Positions 1-7,689 are shown, counted from the first letter of the stretch. The stretch is 46,202 nucleotides of DNA from an uncultured Clostridia bacterium (GCA_946407735.1 CAMJPL010000024.1:1-46202), one strand, 5' to 3'. Notes: a model not told the origin generated them from the sequence alone. Numbers and translations: made by a program.

Positions 1-12
1 AGAGGCGTGGTT

Positions 13-2130
13 ATGAAAGTTGATTTGGAGAACAGTTCCTCACGGGAAAAAATAAAAGAAAAACTCCGCGATTGTTTCGATGGGAAAATTGTCCGAAAGG
101 ATCTTACTAAGAAAATCAAGGAAGGAGCAAATGTACCAGTTTACGTCCTTGAGTTCCTTTTGGGGCAGTATTGCAGCTCTGATGATGAAGAGACCATCGA
201 AAATGGCGTCGAGAAAGTGAAGCGGATTCTGACAGACAACTTTGTGCGTCCGGATGAAGCGGAAAAGGTATTGTCCCGTCTTCGGCAAAAGGGGTCTTAC
301 ACTATCATAGATAAAGTGACAATGTCCCTGAATCTGCAATATGACGCATATCAGGCGGAGTTTTCAAATCTTGGTATCTCAGGTGTTCCTATCAACGAAG
401 AATATGCCGAAAAGTACGACCGCCTTCTTTGCGGTGGAATCTGGTGCATTGTGAACCTGGAGTATGAATCCGAGGACGATGAGGATGCTGATCCTCACAT
501 AGGTTTTTCGGCAAAACTGAAGAAGAAAAATACAAAAGGCGCACCGCTGCAGATGATCAGCATCCGAAAGCTGACACCAATCCAGATGCCTCACATGGAC
601 ATCAATGAATTGAAAGATGGGAGAAAAGCGTTCACAAAGGAAGAATGGATGGATGTTTTGCTGCGGTCTATCGGCATGGAGCCAGATACTCTGACAGAAC
701 GTGAAAAGTGGCTTCTTATGATGCGGATGATCCCACTGGTGGAGAACAATTTCAACCTCTGCGAGCTTGGCCCTCGAAGTACCGGGAAAAGCCACCTGTA
801 CAAAGAGATTTCCCCGAATAGCATCCTCGTGTCTGGTGGCCAGACGACAGTTGCGAACCTTTTCTATAACATGAGCAAGAAGGCGGTCGGTCTTGTCGGC
901 CTTTGGGACTGCGTTGCCTTTGATGAGGTCGCTGGAATCAATTTCAAGGACAAAGACGGTATTCAAATCATGAAGGATTACATGGCTTCGGGCTCATTTG
1001 CCCGTGGCAAGGAAGAAAAGGCGGCTAATGCCTCTATGGTCTTTGTGGGCAACATCAATCAGAGTGTTGATGTAATGCTGAAGACTTCCAGTCTTTTTGA
1101 CCCCTTTCCGCCAGAGATGGGGACGGATACGGCCTTTCTTGATCGAATTCATTGCTACATCCCGGGCTGGGAGATCCCTAAGTTCCGTCCAGAGCATTTT
1201 ACGGATGATTATGGTTTCATAACGGACTATTTGGCTGAGTTCTTACGTGAGCTGCGCAAAGAACAGTATGGTGACGCGTTGGATCGCTTTTATCGTCTTG
1301 GAAAGAATCTGAATCAGCGTGATACCATTGCAGTCCGAAAGATGGTAGGCGGCTTGGTAAAACTTGTATATCCGGATGGCGTCTTTGGGAAAGAGGATCT
1401 GGAAGAAATCCTTCAGATTGCACTTGAGATGCGTCGACGTGTCAAGGAACAACTGAAGAAACTGGGGGGAATGGAGTTCTTTGACGTGAACTTCTCCTAC
1501 ATAGATAATGAGACCTTCGAGGAGCACTATGTCTCCGTGCCCGAACAGGGCGGCGGCAAGCTGATCCCGGAGGGCCTTTGTAATCCCGGTCAGGTGTATA
1601 CCGTCGGGCAGGGTAAGGCCGGAATGATCGGTGTCTTCCGTCTGGAGAGCCAGATGCTCCCCGGCAATGGTAAATTCGAGCGAACCGGCATCGGCACTGA
1701 CCGTGATGCACGAGAGACATCTAACACAGCTTTCAACTTCCTGAAGGCTAACGGCAACAGGATTAGTGGATCTATCAGTACGACCACGAAGGACTATATT
1801 ATCAACTATCAGGATCTTCAAGGTATTGGGATGACTGGAAGGTTGGCACTTCCTACACTGATAGCCCTCTGCTCCATCGCACTGAATAAACCCACCCTGA
1901 GTAGTCTCGCCGTACTTGGTGAAATCAGTATCAGCGGTACGATGATTAAGGTCGAAGAACTTGCCAATGCGCTGCAGGTATGTCTTGACAGCGGAGCCAA
2001 GAAAGTACTTCTGCCAATTACTTCGGCAGCTGATCTTGGTACCGTTCCGGCAGAGCTAATTGGCTGCTTTAATCTCATCTTCTACAACAGCGCGGAAGAT
2101 GCGGTTTTTAAAGCGCTGGGTGTCGAGTGA
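13..2130 (+). CDS. brxL: BREX system Lon-like AAA+ protein BrxL
   Basis: This is the AAA+/Lon-like protein of type I BREX phage-defence systems, about 705 residues, close to the family's usual length. Seen: a Walker A motif GPRSTGKS near residue 253, a Walker B-like DCVAFDE near residue 299, and a C-terminal Lon-protease-like domain (roughly the last 150 residues). The usual PxSAG serine motif of active Lon is not evident, which fits the idea that BrxL is not a classical protease. ATG at 13 is preferred over an in-frame GTG at 7, because AGAGG at 1-5 sits at the right distance. BrxL is usually the last gene of the BREX operon, so brxA/B/C, pglX and pglZ are expected just left of the window. 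A TIR gene follows after 19 bp, probably in the same operon. Confidence 0.9.
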   Translation: MKVDLENSSSREKIKEKLRDCFDGKIVRKDLTKKIKEGANVPVYVLEFLLGQYCSSDDEETIENGVEKVKRILTDNFVRPDEAEKVLSRLRQKGSYTIIDKVTMSLNLQYDAYQAEFSNLGISGVPINEEYAEKYDRLLCGGIWCIVNLEYESEDDEDADPHIGFSAKLKKKNTKGAPLQMISIRKLTPIQMPHMDINELKDGRKAFTKEEWMDVLLRSIGMEPDTLTEREKWLLMMRMIPLVENNFNLCELGPRSTGKSHLYKEISPNSILVSGGQTTVANLFYNMSKKAVGLVGLWDCVAFDEVAGINFKDKDGIQIMKDYMASGSFARGKEEKAANASMVFVGNINQSVDVMLKTSSLFDPFPPEMGTDTAFLDRIHCYIPGWEIPKFRPEHFTDDYGFITDYLAEFLRELRKEQYGDALDRFYRLGKNLNQRDTIAVRKMVGGLVKLVYPDGVFGKEDLEEILQIALEMRRRVKEQLKKLGGMEFFDVNFSYIDNETFEEHYVSVPEQGGGKLIPEGLCNPGQVYTVGQGKAGMIGVFRLESQMLPGNGKFERTGIGTDRDARETSNTAFNFLKANGNRISGSISTTTKDYIINYQDLQGIGMTGRLALPTLIALCSIALNKPTLSSLAVLGEISISGTMIKVEELANALQVCLDSGAKKVLLPITSAADLGTVPAELIGCFNLIFYNSAEDAVFKALGVE

Positions 2131-2149
2131 TACAAGGGAGAAAGGAACT

Positions 2150-2941
2150 ATGGACACGTTATACAAAGATTTCTTTCGTAAGCTTCTTGATAACGCCGAT
2201 AATCTTTCAGGATATGTAGATTCTTTATATGCAGGAAGTGAGTATTCTGATGATGATCTAAACCATATCTTTGGGGTCCTCAAGAAAAGCGGTTTGATCA
2301 CATGCATGTACGCCGATAATCGAGCATGGGACCACAGCATTACATTCTATGGAAAGCACTACTTTGATCAGGAGCAGACAAAAATGTCAGAAAAACCACC
2401 TAAAATATTCATTAGCCACTCTTCCAAGGATGTTGAGTATGTGGCACAGATTGTGAACCTGTTTGACGGGATGGGTATAAATCAGACTCAGGTTTTTTGT
2501 AGTTCGCTCCCAGGTTACGGTATACCTATCGATACGAACATATTTGACTATTTGCGTAACCAATTCCTGGAATACGATCTTCATGTCATTTTCGTTCATT
2601 CGGATAATTATTATAAAAGCCTGGTCAGTCTGAACGAAATGGGTGCGGCTTGGGTATTAAGAAGTGCAGTCACATCGATTTTGTTACCTGGATTTGGCTT
2701 CGAAAAAATGACCGGTGTAGTTAATAATCAATCTATCGCGATAAAACTTGATGGACGAGAGCTGGAGCTGCAGGATAAACTGAATCAGCTGTACGACAAG
2801 GTTGTAACCGAGTTCGGTTTGACGAAGAAATCGGATATCATTTGGCAGCAGAAAAGAGACTCGTTCATAAAGGCTGTACGACAGGTAACAGATCCAGAAG
2901 TCAAGATGTTAAAACTGTCAGATAAAGCGAATAAGTTATAA
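2150..2941 (+). CDS. TIR-domain protein with N-terminal winged-helix-like region
   Basis: This 263-residue protein has a TIR domain in its second half. It starts near residue 85 with KIFISHSSKD, and the expected catalytic glutamate is Glu163 in LNEMGAAW. Bacterial TIR domains of this kind usually cleave NAD+ or make NAD-derived signals in phage defence; that activity is inferred from the family. Residues 1-78 look like a small winged-helix or sensor region (GLITCMYADNRAWDHSITFYGK) rather than a known cofactor domain. ATG 2150 has an AAGGGAGAAAGG ribosome site; a longer in-frame start at 2060 lies inside brxL and is rejected. The 19-bp gap to brxL suggests co-transcription as a BREX accessory or a second abortive layer. 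Confidence 0.85.
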   Translation: MDTLYKDFFRKLLDNADNLSGYVDSLYAGSEYSDDDLNHIFGVLKKSGLITCMYADNRAWDHSITFYGKHYFDQEQTKMSEKPPKIFISHSSKDVEYVAQIVNLFDGMGINQTQVFCSSLPGYGIPIDTNIFDYLRNQFLEYDLHVIFVHSDNYYKSLVSLNEMGAAWVLRSAVTSILLPGFGFEKMTGVVNNQSIAIKLDGRELELQDKLNQLYDKVVTEFGLTKKSDIIWQQKRDSFIKAVRQVTDPEVKMLKLSDKANKL

Positions 2942-2973
2942 ATGCAGCAGCTAACGATCCGTCGTGAACCATT

Positions 2974-3175
2974 ATGAAAGTGTTTGACTTATCAACAGGG
3001 ACTTCCATTCAGGAAGGATCTACTGTGAAGAATGAAAACAATAGCCAACGTGAAAGTGCAAAATGGATCGCTGTATTAGATTATTTAATCAAGGCAGGAT
3101 ATGCTGTCCAAGCAAATAGAAAAGGTGACATTTTCCGTATGGACAGATGCCGGATATAAGTTCACTGAGAAATAG
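2974..3175 (+). pseudogene. Frameshifted tail of a winged-helix protein
   Basis: The open frame from 2974 gives 61 residues, of which the second half (WIAVLDYLIKAGYAV) looks like a winged-helix strand-turn segment. It then changes frame: the next frame (about 3137-3175) reads VWTDAGYKFTEK and stops. TDAGYKF is a common ending of such C-terminal winged helices. One frameshift near 3135 therefore explains both pieces. No N-terminal partner domain remains, so this looks like a relic of a longer defence gene. Parent family not identified. Confidence 0.4.
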
Positions 3176-3196
3176 CGGTGATACAGGAGGAGGACG

Positions 3197-3607
3197 ATGG
3201 CACAATTTGCTGTAAACAGAACATCGGTCGAAAAAAATAAATTAGTTCAATCAAGGAAGGCGAGATTACCATCCCGGAAGTCCAGCGTCCTTTTGTCTGG
3301 GACGGGACAAAGGTACGTAATCTGATGGATTCTCTCTACAAGGGATTTCCTGTCGGATACATCATTGTTTGGAAGAACCCGGACATCCGGCTGAAATACG
3401 GCAAGGTAACTTCCAGAAATATAAATCTGATCGATAGCCAGTAGTGCATTACTTCAGTTCAAGTAACCCATTGTTTGGCAATAGGTCTTGGATTCCGCTT
3501 ATAAGAAGAAATGGATTTTTATTGCGCTTAATCCCATTGAAGAGTTATTCGAAGTATGTAATCCAGCAATCGAAAGGGATGATCCTGAAAACAATACAGC
3601 AACATAG
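3197..3607 (+). pseudogene. Decayed GmrSD/DUF262-type gene (N-terminal part)
   Basis: This is a remnant of the DUF262 (GmrS-like) nuclease domain found in type IV restriction and other defence systems. It begins well, with AGGAGGAGG before ATG 3197 and MAQFAVNRTSVEK. A frameshift in the A-rich stretch at about 3230 moves the frame to ISSIKEGEITIPEVQRPFVW, followed by DSLYKGFPVGYIIVWKNP, the family's typical opening. The expected DGQQR motif appears as D-S-Q-TAG at about 3435-3443, so the second Gln codon is now a stop. A third frame from 3485 to 3607 carries VLDSAYKKKWIFIALNP and NPAIERDDP, also family-like. At least two frameshifts and one nonsense change mean the gene is dead; the C-terminal domain is missing. 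Confidence 0.7.
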
Positions 3608-3621
3608 AAAGGTTTGTATAT

Positions 3622-4599
3622 ATGAATATAGACGCAAAACTTCGACCGTTGTATCTCATTCAGATTCTGAAAGAGCGTACAGATGAGGATAATTATCTTA
3701 CCACATTTCAGCTCTGCGATATTCTGAAGAAAAAATATGGTCTTGATACTCATAGAACTACGATTAAAAGCGATATAGAAGTTCTGCAAAAGGCAGGGTT
3801 TAATGTCATTGAGCGTCGTTCTACACAAAATCAATATCAATATGTAGACAGAGACTTTGACATAGCAGAATTAAAAATGATGATTGATGCTATAGCTTCC
3901 TCTAAATTTATTGCCGAAAGAAAAAGCGATATCCTCATCAACAAACTAACAGCTCTTGCTGGCAGCAACAAAGCTAGAGAACTTAAAAGAAACGTTGTTG
4001 TTACCGATCGTGGAAAACATAATAATCCGCAGATATACTACATTATTGATGCAATAAACGATGCCATTAACCAACATAGGAAAATTCGTTTTCAGAAGGT
4101 TGAATATAACGTAAAAAAGGAACGTGTACTCCATCACGGTGGTGAGAAATATATTTTTAGCCCGTATTCCCTTATCTGGGACGGTGATAATTACTATGTG
4201 GTCGGATACTCTGAAAAATATCAGAGTATCGGAAGTCATCGTGTGGATCGTATCGCAAAACAGCCGGAGATCCTGGAAGAGGCTGCATCCCCACAGCCAG
4301 TCGGATTCGACATTGGTAAATATACTCGAACGAATTTCCGTATGTATAATGCTCCGCGAGTTGAGGTGGAGCTTATTTGCGACAACGGTGTAATGGATGC
4401 GATAGTTGATAGATTCGGTCCTGATGTTCATACCTATGCCGGCGATCTTCAGAATTTCCGTGTTATCGAGGAGGTTGCTATCGGCACTGTATTCTTTAAC
4501 TGGATTTTCGGATTTGCTGGATTAGTAAAAATCAAGGGACCGGAATCTGTCAAACAACAGTACCGTGAAATGGTTCAGAAAGCCGCTGATCTGCTGTAA
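3622..4599 (+). CDS. HTH-WYL domain transcriptional regulator
   Basis: This 325-residue protein has an N-terminal DeoR-like winged helix (about residues 20-65, LTTFQLCDILKKKYG to TTIKSDIEVLQKAGF) and a WYL ligand-sensing domain near residues 140-235. The WYL core is SPYSLIWDGDNYYVVGYS. It ends with a C-terminal extension typical of the family. WYL regulators often control defence loci, including BREX (BrxR) and CBASS, by repressing them until a nucleic-acid ligand binds. Its position between BREX and integrase genes fits that role, but the operator was not found. The start ATG 3622 has GAAAGG upstream. Confidence 0.85.
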   Translation: MNIDAKLRPLYLIQILKERTDEDNYLTTFQLCDILKKKYGLDTHRTTIKSDIEVLQKAGFNVIERRSTQNQYQYVDRDFDIAELKMMIDAIASSKFIAERKSDILINKLTALAGSNKARELKRNVVVTDRGKHNNPQIYYIIDAINDAINQHRKIRFQKVEYNVKKERVLHHGGEKYIFSPYSLIWDGDNYYVVGYSEKYQSIGSHRVDRIAKQPEILEEAASPQPVGFDIGKYTRTNFRMYNAPRVEVELICDNGVMDAIVDRFGPDVHTYAGDLQNFRVIEEVAIGTVFFNWIFGFAGLVKIKGPESVKQQYREMVQKAADLL

Positions 4600-4937
4600 G
4601 CAGACCGATGCAAAAACACTCTGATAGAATGGATATATTTCGTCCGTGCAGATGGTATTTATAGATTTATAATTTCAGCCAAGAAAAGAAATCGTAATTA
4701 ATACAACAGTGAAGGACGTTAACAGAATAAACAGCTTACCGAACCGATTTGCAAGGAGATAATATCGTTAAGTCTGATGGAAAGACATTGTCTATAAAAA
4801 CTGGTAACTGAACTTGCCCATTAATTCCGTTTACAAGGAAAACGACCAATGTGTTGGTAATTATCGCAACGAAGTTGAAAAGCGATATAATGTCGCCTAT
4901 AATCGACAACACAACATAATAGATAAATTAGATGTGG

Positions 4938-4977
4938 AATAGGACCGACACCATGTGTCTGGCCCTATTGCTTTTTT
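4938..4977 (+). terminator. Intrinsic terminator
   Basis: An imperfect stem AATAGGACCGACAC / GTGTCTGGCCCTATT with a tight loop is followed by TTGCTTTTTT. It lies just upstream of the lexA-like promoter and would insulate the module from transcription arriving from the WYL and BREX side. Confidence 0.6.
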
Positions 4978-5016
4978 GCCATTTTTGAGTATAATAATAT
5001 CCGTAACAGTTGTTAC
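4968..5016 (+). promoter_or_regulatory. Promoter and palindromic operator of the LexA-like repressor
   Basis: A -10 box TATAAT at 4990-4995 has a possible -35 TTGCTT at 4968-4973 (16-bp spacer). Eight bases further downstream is the perfect palindrome GTAACAGTTGTTAC at 5003-5016 (two 6-bp arms, 2-bp centre), overlapping the expected transcription start. This is the classical place for an autoregulatory LexA-type operator. The ribosome site AAAGGAGG is at 5032-5039. Confidence 0.7.
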
Positions 5017-5046
5017 AGATAGATCGACACCAAAGGAGGCTGCTGT

Positions 5047-5658
5047 ATGCGTTCAAAGAGTGCCGAAATGAAAAGAGAGATATATGATTTTGTCAATACC
5101 TGGAGAAGAATAGAAGGACGGTCTCCTTCTCTCAAAGCTATTGCAGATCACTTTAAAGTCAGCAGGACAACGGTATACCGTTATCTGATTGAAATGAACG
5201 AGCAGGGCGATCTGTTCTATGACGGTAAAGTCATAGACACAAAAGAACTCAATTCATCTAATACACGCCTTTCCAAAGCAGCAATTGTTGGCAGCATTCC
5301 CTGTGGTGAAGCAGTCAACATAGAACCGTATATTGAAGAATATATCAATCTTCCGGTCTCGCTTTTCGGTGACGGTGAATTTTACATTCTACGTGCTAAG
5401 GGCGACTCTATGGAAGACGCAGGCATCCATGAAAAAGATCTGGTAGTGATCCGGAAACAGTCCGTTGCCAAAATTGGCGACATTGTTGTTGCGCTCGATG
5501 ATGAAGATCAGAACACTCTTAAGCGTTTCGGAGGGTTTGATAAACACCATAACGCTATTCTTGAGTACATGAATGAAGCAGTATACCCCGGTAAAACTAT
5601 AAAGATGAAACAGCTTGTTGTCCAGGGAGTTGCCAAGCATATAATCAAATCTCTGTAA
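5047..5658 (+). CDS. LexA-like autocleaving repressor (S24 peptidase)
   Basis: This 203-residue protein has an N-terminal helix-turn-helix (about residues 25-50, SLKAIADHFKVSRTTVYRYL) and a C-terminal S24 peptidase fold. Seen: the cleavage site Cys86-Gly87 in GSIPCGEAV, the nucleophile Ser121 in GDSMEDAG and the general-base Lys159 in LKRF. Such repressors cut themselves on RecA filaments after DNA damage. This one is probably the element's own repressor rather than the host LexA, since it sits in the island and leads a module with an ImmA/IrrE peptidase. The palindrome at 5003-5016 suggests autoregulation. The ATG has a strong AAAGGAGG site. Confidence 0.85.
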   Translation: MRSKSAEMKREIYDFVNTWRRIEGRSPSLKAIADHFKVSRTTVYRYLIEMNEQGDLFYDGKVIDTKELNSSNTRLSKAAIVGSIPCGEAVNIEPYIEEYINLPVSLFGDGEFYILRAKGDSMEDAGIHEKDLVVIRKQSVAKIGDIVVALDDEDQNTLKRFGGFDKHHNAILEYMNEAVYPGKTIKMKQLVVQGVAKHIIKSL

Positions 5659-5676
5659 TTTAACCAGGAGAACGAA

Positions 5677-5904
5677 TTGAAAAGAACATATGTAAGAGTT
5701 GAATGCCTGCACCTTGAGGATGGAGTGGCAGTACCTAAGAAGGTCATATGGCGTGACGGACGTGAATGGGAAATCAAGCGTGTCGTTCACTCTTGCACGT
5801 CTATGGACGGTCAATTTGAAGGAATTCGCTACACTATTATTATCGGTCATGCGGAAAAGTACATATACCAGCTTGGATCCAAATGGTATGTGAATTTCAG
5901 TTGA
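5677..5904 (+). CDS. Small protein of the LexA-ImmA module
   Basis: A 75-residue protein starting with TTG, preceded by CCAGGAG at the proper distance. It appears all-beta, with KKVIWRDGREWEIKRVVHS in the middle and a C-terminal YQLGSKWYVNF. Proteins of this shape commonly sit between phage-like repressors and ImmA peptidases in clostridial mobile elements, but I do not know a proven function. It is 18 bp after the repressor gene and 17 bp before the peptidase start, so it belongs to one operon. Confidence 0.65.
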   Translation: MKRTYVRVECLHLEDGVAVPKKVIWRDGREWEIKRVVHSCTSMDGQFEGIRYTIIIGHAEKYIYQLGSKWYVNFS

Positions 5905-5921
5905 AGGAGGTTTTAGAGCTT

Positions 5922-6662
5922 ATGAAACCTTTATCGTCTTTTCAGGAGCTTGATGCTCTCGGAGAAGGCTTATCGAGAGATTACACAAAGAAAACACGAC
6001 GATGGAACGCTAAGTGTTTTGATATCGAAGGCTTTATTACTGATTATCTCGGATTGTCCATCTGCTATGAAACATTTGCTGAAAAAGACAGCAGCAAAAT
6101 TGGTTTTCTGGCAAATGGGATCGATCCTCTGCTTGTCCACAGAGGCTGTAAAACCGAATCTGTTGTCTTTCCAAAGGACACTGTTGTTATCGAGCGATAT
6201 TTATTACAAGTAAGCGAAAGCAGCCGCAGACGCTTTACATTGGCTCATGAAGCGGCTCATAAAATCCTTGAACGACACATACCCATGCAGACTGTCGCTT
6301 GTTTTCACAGTGATTTTGATCCTGAAAATATGTATCCACGCGAAGACCTGAGAAGAATGTTTTCTCTTAACGAAACCCTAACAAACAGACTCGGTGCCGC
6401 CATTCTGATGCCGTCATTTCTGGTGGATAAAGTTCTGAGGGAATACAATAGAGGACAACCGTTAAAATGTTATGATGGTGGTGTTTTCGCTCAGAACGAT
6501 AAGCTGATAGTTCAGAACATGGCAAATAGTTTGGGGGTATCATATTCAGCATTCGTTACCCGTCTGAGAGAACTGAATCGCCTCGAGTGGCATCCTATTG
6601 AAGAGTATATATCCTGTGATCTGCATTTTGGAGGTTCATATGATCAAAAAAATTCAATATGA
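5922..6662 (+). CDS. ImmA/IrrE family metallopeptidase
   Basis: This 246-residue protein carries the zinc-protease motif HEAAH (residues 109-113, in TLAHEAAHKIL). It belongs to the ImmA/IrrE family, whose members cut helix-turn-helix repressors of mobile elements (ImmA of ICEBs1) or DNA-damage regulators (IrrE/DdrO). ATG 5922 is preferred over ATG 5883 because AAGGAGG at 5904-5910 precedes it and the earlier start would overlap the previous gene. The likely substrate is the repressor encoded two genes upstream, which would give that repressor two inactivation routes: self-cleavage and proteolysis. This is an inference from context. Confidence 0.85.
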   Translation: MKPLSSFQELDALGEGLSRDYTKKTRRWNAKCFDIEGFITDYLGLSICYETFAEKDSSKIGFLANGIDPLLVHRGCKTESVVFPKDTVVIERYLLQVSESSRRRFTLAHEAAHKILERHIPMQTVACFHSDFDPENMYPREDLRRMFSLNETLTNRLGAAILMPSFLVDKVLREYNRGQPLKCYDGGVFAQNDKLIVQNMANSLGVSYSAFVTRLRELNRLEWHPIEEYISCDLHFGGSYDQKNSI

Positions 6663-6927
6663 CCCGCGATACGGGACGCCTACTCCGGAAGTATTACACA
6701 AGATAGAACTCTCGATGTCAGAAGTCGAAGGGATGGAAAAACGAGACCTGAAATGTCCAATCTGTGGGTTTCGCATAGAAGGAGTATATCAAGACCGAAC
6801 AGGTCATGCGGAAGTCAAATGCCGCAAGTGCAAGTTTGAAGGTCCGCTGAATTTATCATATTTCAGGATACAATATAAGCATTACCACTATTTTCGTCTG
6901 GATGTCAGACGAAAAGTAATCAGATAA
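6640..6927 (+). CDS. Zinc-ribbon (Com-like) small protein
   Basis: A 95-residue protein with one zinc ribbon: CPICGF about 20 residues before CRKCKF, near residues 44-68. The rest is polar with a basic C-terminus. The shape recalls Com-type phage zinc fingers that bind RNA or DNA, though similarity is only at motif level. The start ATG 6640 overlaps the peptidase gene by 23 bp and has GGAGG at 6630-6634. It closes the four-gene repressor module; a strong terminator follows at 7005. Confidence 0.7.
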   Translation: MIKKIQYDPRYGTPTPEVLHKIELSMSEVEGMEKRDLKCPICGFRIEGVYQDRTGHAEVKCRKCKFEGPLNLSYFRIQYKHYHYFRLDVRRKVIR

Positions 6928-7004
6928 CACAATTGAATATCTAAAAACAATACGATTTCTAATCGTGCAAGCGGAGCAGACCCATAAGGGCTGAAAAACT
7001 TCCA

Positions 7005-7084
7005 AGCGCCGTACGAAGCCGGATTTAGACAACACTATAGTCATGTCTATAGGTCTATCCGATTTCTACGGCGCTTTTTCTTTT
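7005..7084 (+). terminator. Long-stem intrinsic terminator
   Basis: A 9-bp perfect outer stem AGCGCCGTA / TACGGCGCT (7005-7013/7067-7075), with inner helices CGGAT/ATCCG and TAGACA/TGTCTA, is followed directly by TTTTTCTTTT. A further 7-bp helix CGTGCAA/TTGCACG (6964-6970/7083-7089) would compete with the U-run side, so this could be an attenuator rather than a plain terminator. Confidence 0.65.
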
Positions 7085-7111
7085 GCACGTTTGCTTCGTA
7101 CTGCGTTAGAG

Positions 7112-7237
7112 GGTCTTTTCTCAAACTCACGCTTGGGAAAGGACCTTTATGTTTTTATGGCTTTGCTACATCGCCAAGTACCCGTAATCTCCCGATTTTG
7201 ATTTTCCACCAAAAAACAAAATTCAAAGGAGATTACG
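7112..7237 (+). promoter_or_regulatory. Nested translational attenuator upstream of the sigma-like gene
   Basis: Two hairpins control two ribosome sites. Stem 1 pairs 7112-7124 with 7133-7145 (13 bp, two of them U-G wobbles that pair only in the plus-strand RNA) and hides GGAAAGGA, the site for a 12-codon leader. Stem 2 is a perfect 10-bp helix CGTAATCTCC (7183-7192) / GGAGATTACG (7228-7237), extended by ATTTTG/CAAAAT inside the loop, and hides the GGAG site of the sigma-like gene. The leader's stop codon lies inside the left arm of stem 2, so a ribosome ending there would open it, as in erm and cat leaders. Confidence 0.65.
7149..7187 (+). CDS. Leader peptide MFLWLCYIAKYP
   Basis: A 12-codon reading frame with GGAAAGGA five bases upstream of its ATG. 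It ends in a Pro codon followed by TAA, a context where termination is slow. The stop codon overlaps the anti-ribosome-site arm of the downstream hairpin. The function as an attenuator leader is inferred from this geometry; the inducing signal is unknown. Confidence 0.5.
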   Translation: MFLWLCYIAKYP

Positions 7238-7239
7238 AA

Positions 7240-7689
7240 ATGTACAAGTCAAAAGAATTCGATTATGACCTCTGGACAACTACTGAAAATGGAATAAAGC
7301 GCTATTGGGCAAGAGTCCGTGCTACCGGTGAAGTCACAGAGATCAACCACGAAGTCATGAGGTTTCTGCGTACTGAGGAAAAGAGGCTGTACCGTGAGAT
7401 TACCGCGGATCGGAAGTATGGATCGACGCTCTCTCTGGATGTTCCATATGATGAAGAAAAATCGGTCTGGGAAGCAGACAACAATTTCGGCGTTATCGAG
7501 ATGGAGACAAAGCTCGAAGAAGAAAAGTTCCGTCGTATGCTCACCGCTAAACAGCTTGACATTTACATTCACTGCATTCGAGGCGGAGAATCCGCTACCG
7601 CTTACGGAATTCGGCACGGAAAAACACAGCAGGCTGTCACTGCCTCGATTGCTTTCATCAGAAAAAAAGCAAAAAAATATTTCGGGTGA
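7240..7689 (+). CDS. Short sigma-70-like DNA-binding protein
   Basis: A 149-residue protein with a C-terminal helix-turn-helix resembling sigma region 4 (LTAKQLDIYIHCIRGGESA to KTQQAVTASIAFIRKKAKK, about residues 104-145). The N-terminal half (LWTTTENGIKRYWARVR, then KRLYREITADRKYG) does not show a full region 2, so it may act as a regulator rather than a complete sigma factor. Similar proteins are common on clostridial integrative elements. ATG 7240 uses the GGAG at 7228-7231, which is sequestered in a hairpin. Its expression is therefore probably limited by translation. Confidence 0.65.
   Translation: MYKSKEFDYDLWTTTENGIKRYWARVRATGEVTEINHEVMRFLRTEEKRLYREITADRKYGSTLSLDVPYDEEKSVWEADNNFGVIEMETKLEEEKFRRMLTAKQLDIYIHCIRGGESATAYGIRHGKTQQAVTASIAFIRKKAKKYFG

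Larger units (their letters stand above)
4600..5046 (+). other. Gene-free stretch ending in the lexA-like promoter region
   Basis: No credible gene is visible in these 447 bases. All frames are broken by frequent stops and the composition is A/T-rich, so this may be another decayed gene, but no family motif could be read. The right end holds a terminator-like hairpin (4938-4977) and the promoter and operator of the LexA-like repressor. Confidence 0.5.

Noticed and set aside
3444-3686. 80-codon plus-strand ORF overlapping the WYL gene start
   Set aside because: It is an out-of-frame reading of the decayed DUF262 gene and the WYL gene start. The family-like residues are in the other frames.
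4600-4930. Decayed gene after the WYL regulator
   Set aside because: Short protein-like pieces appear in several frames, but none could be linked to a family, so no pseudogene is called.
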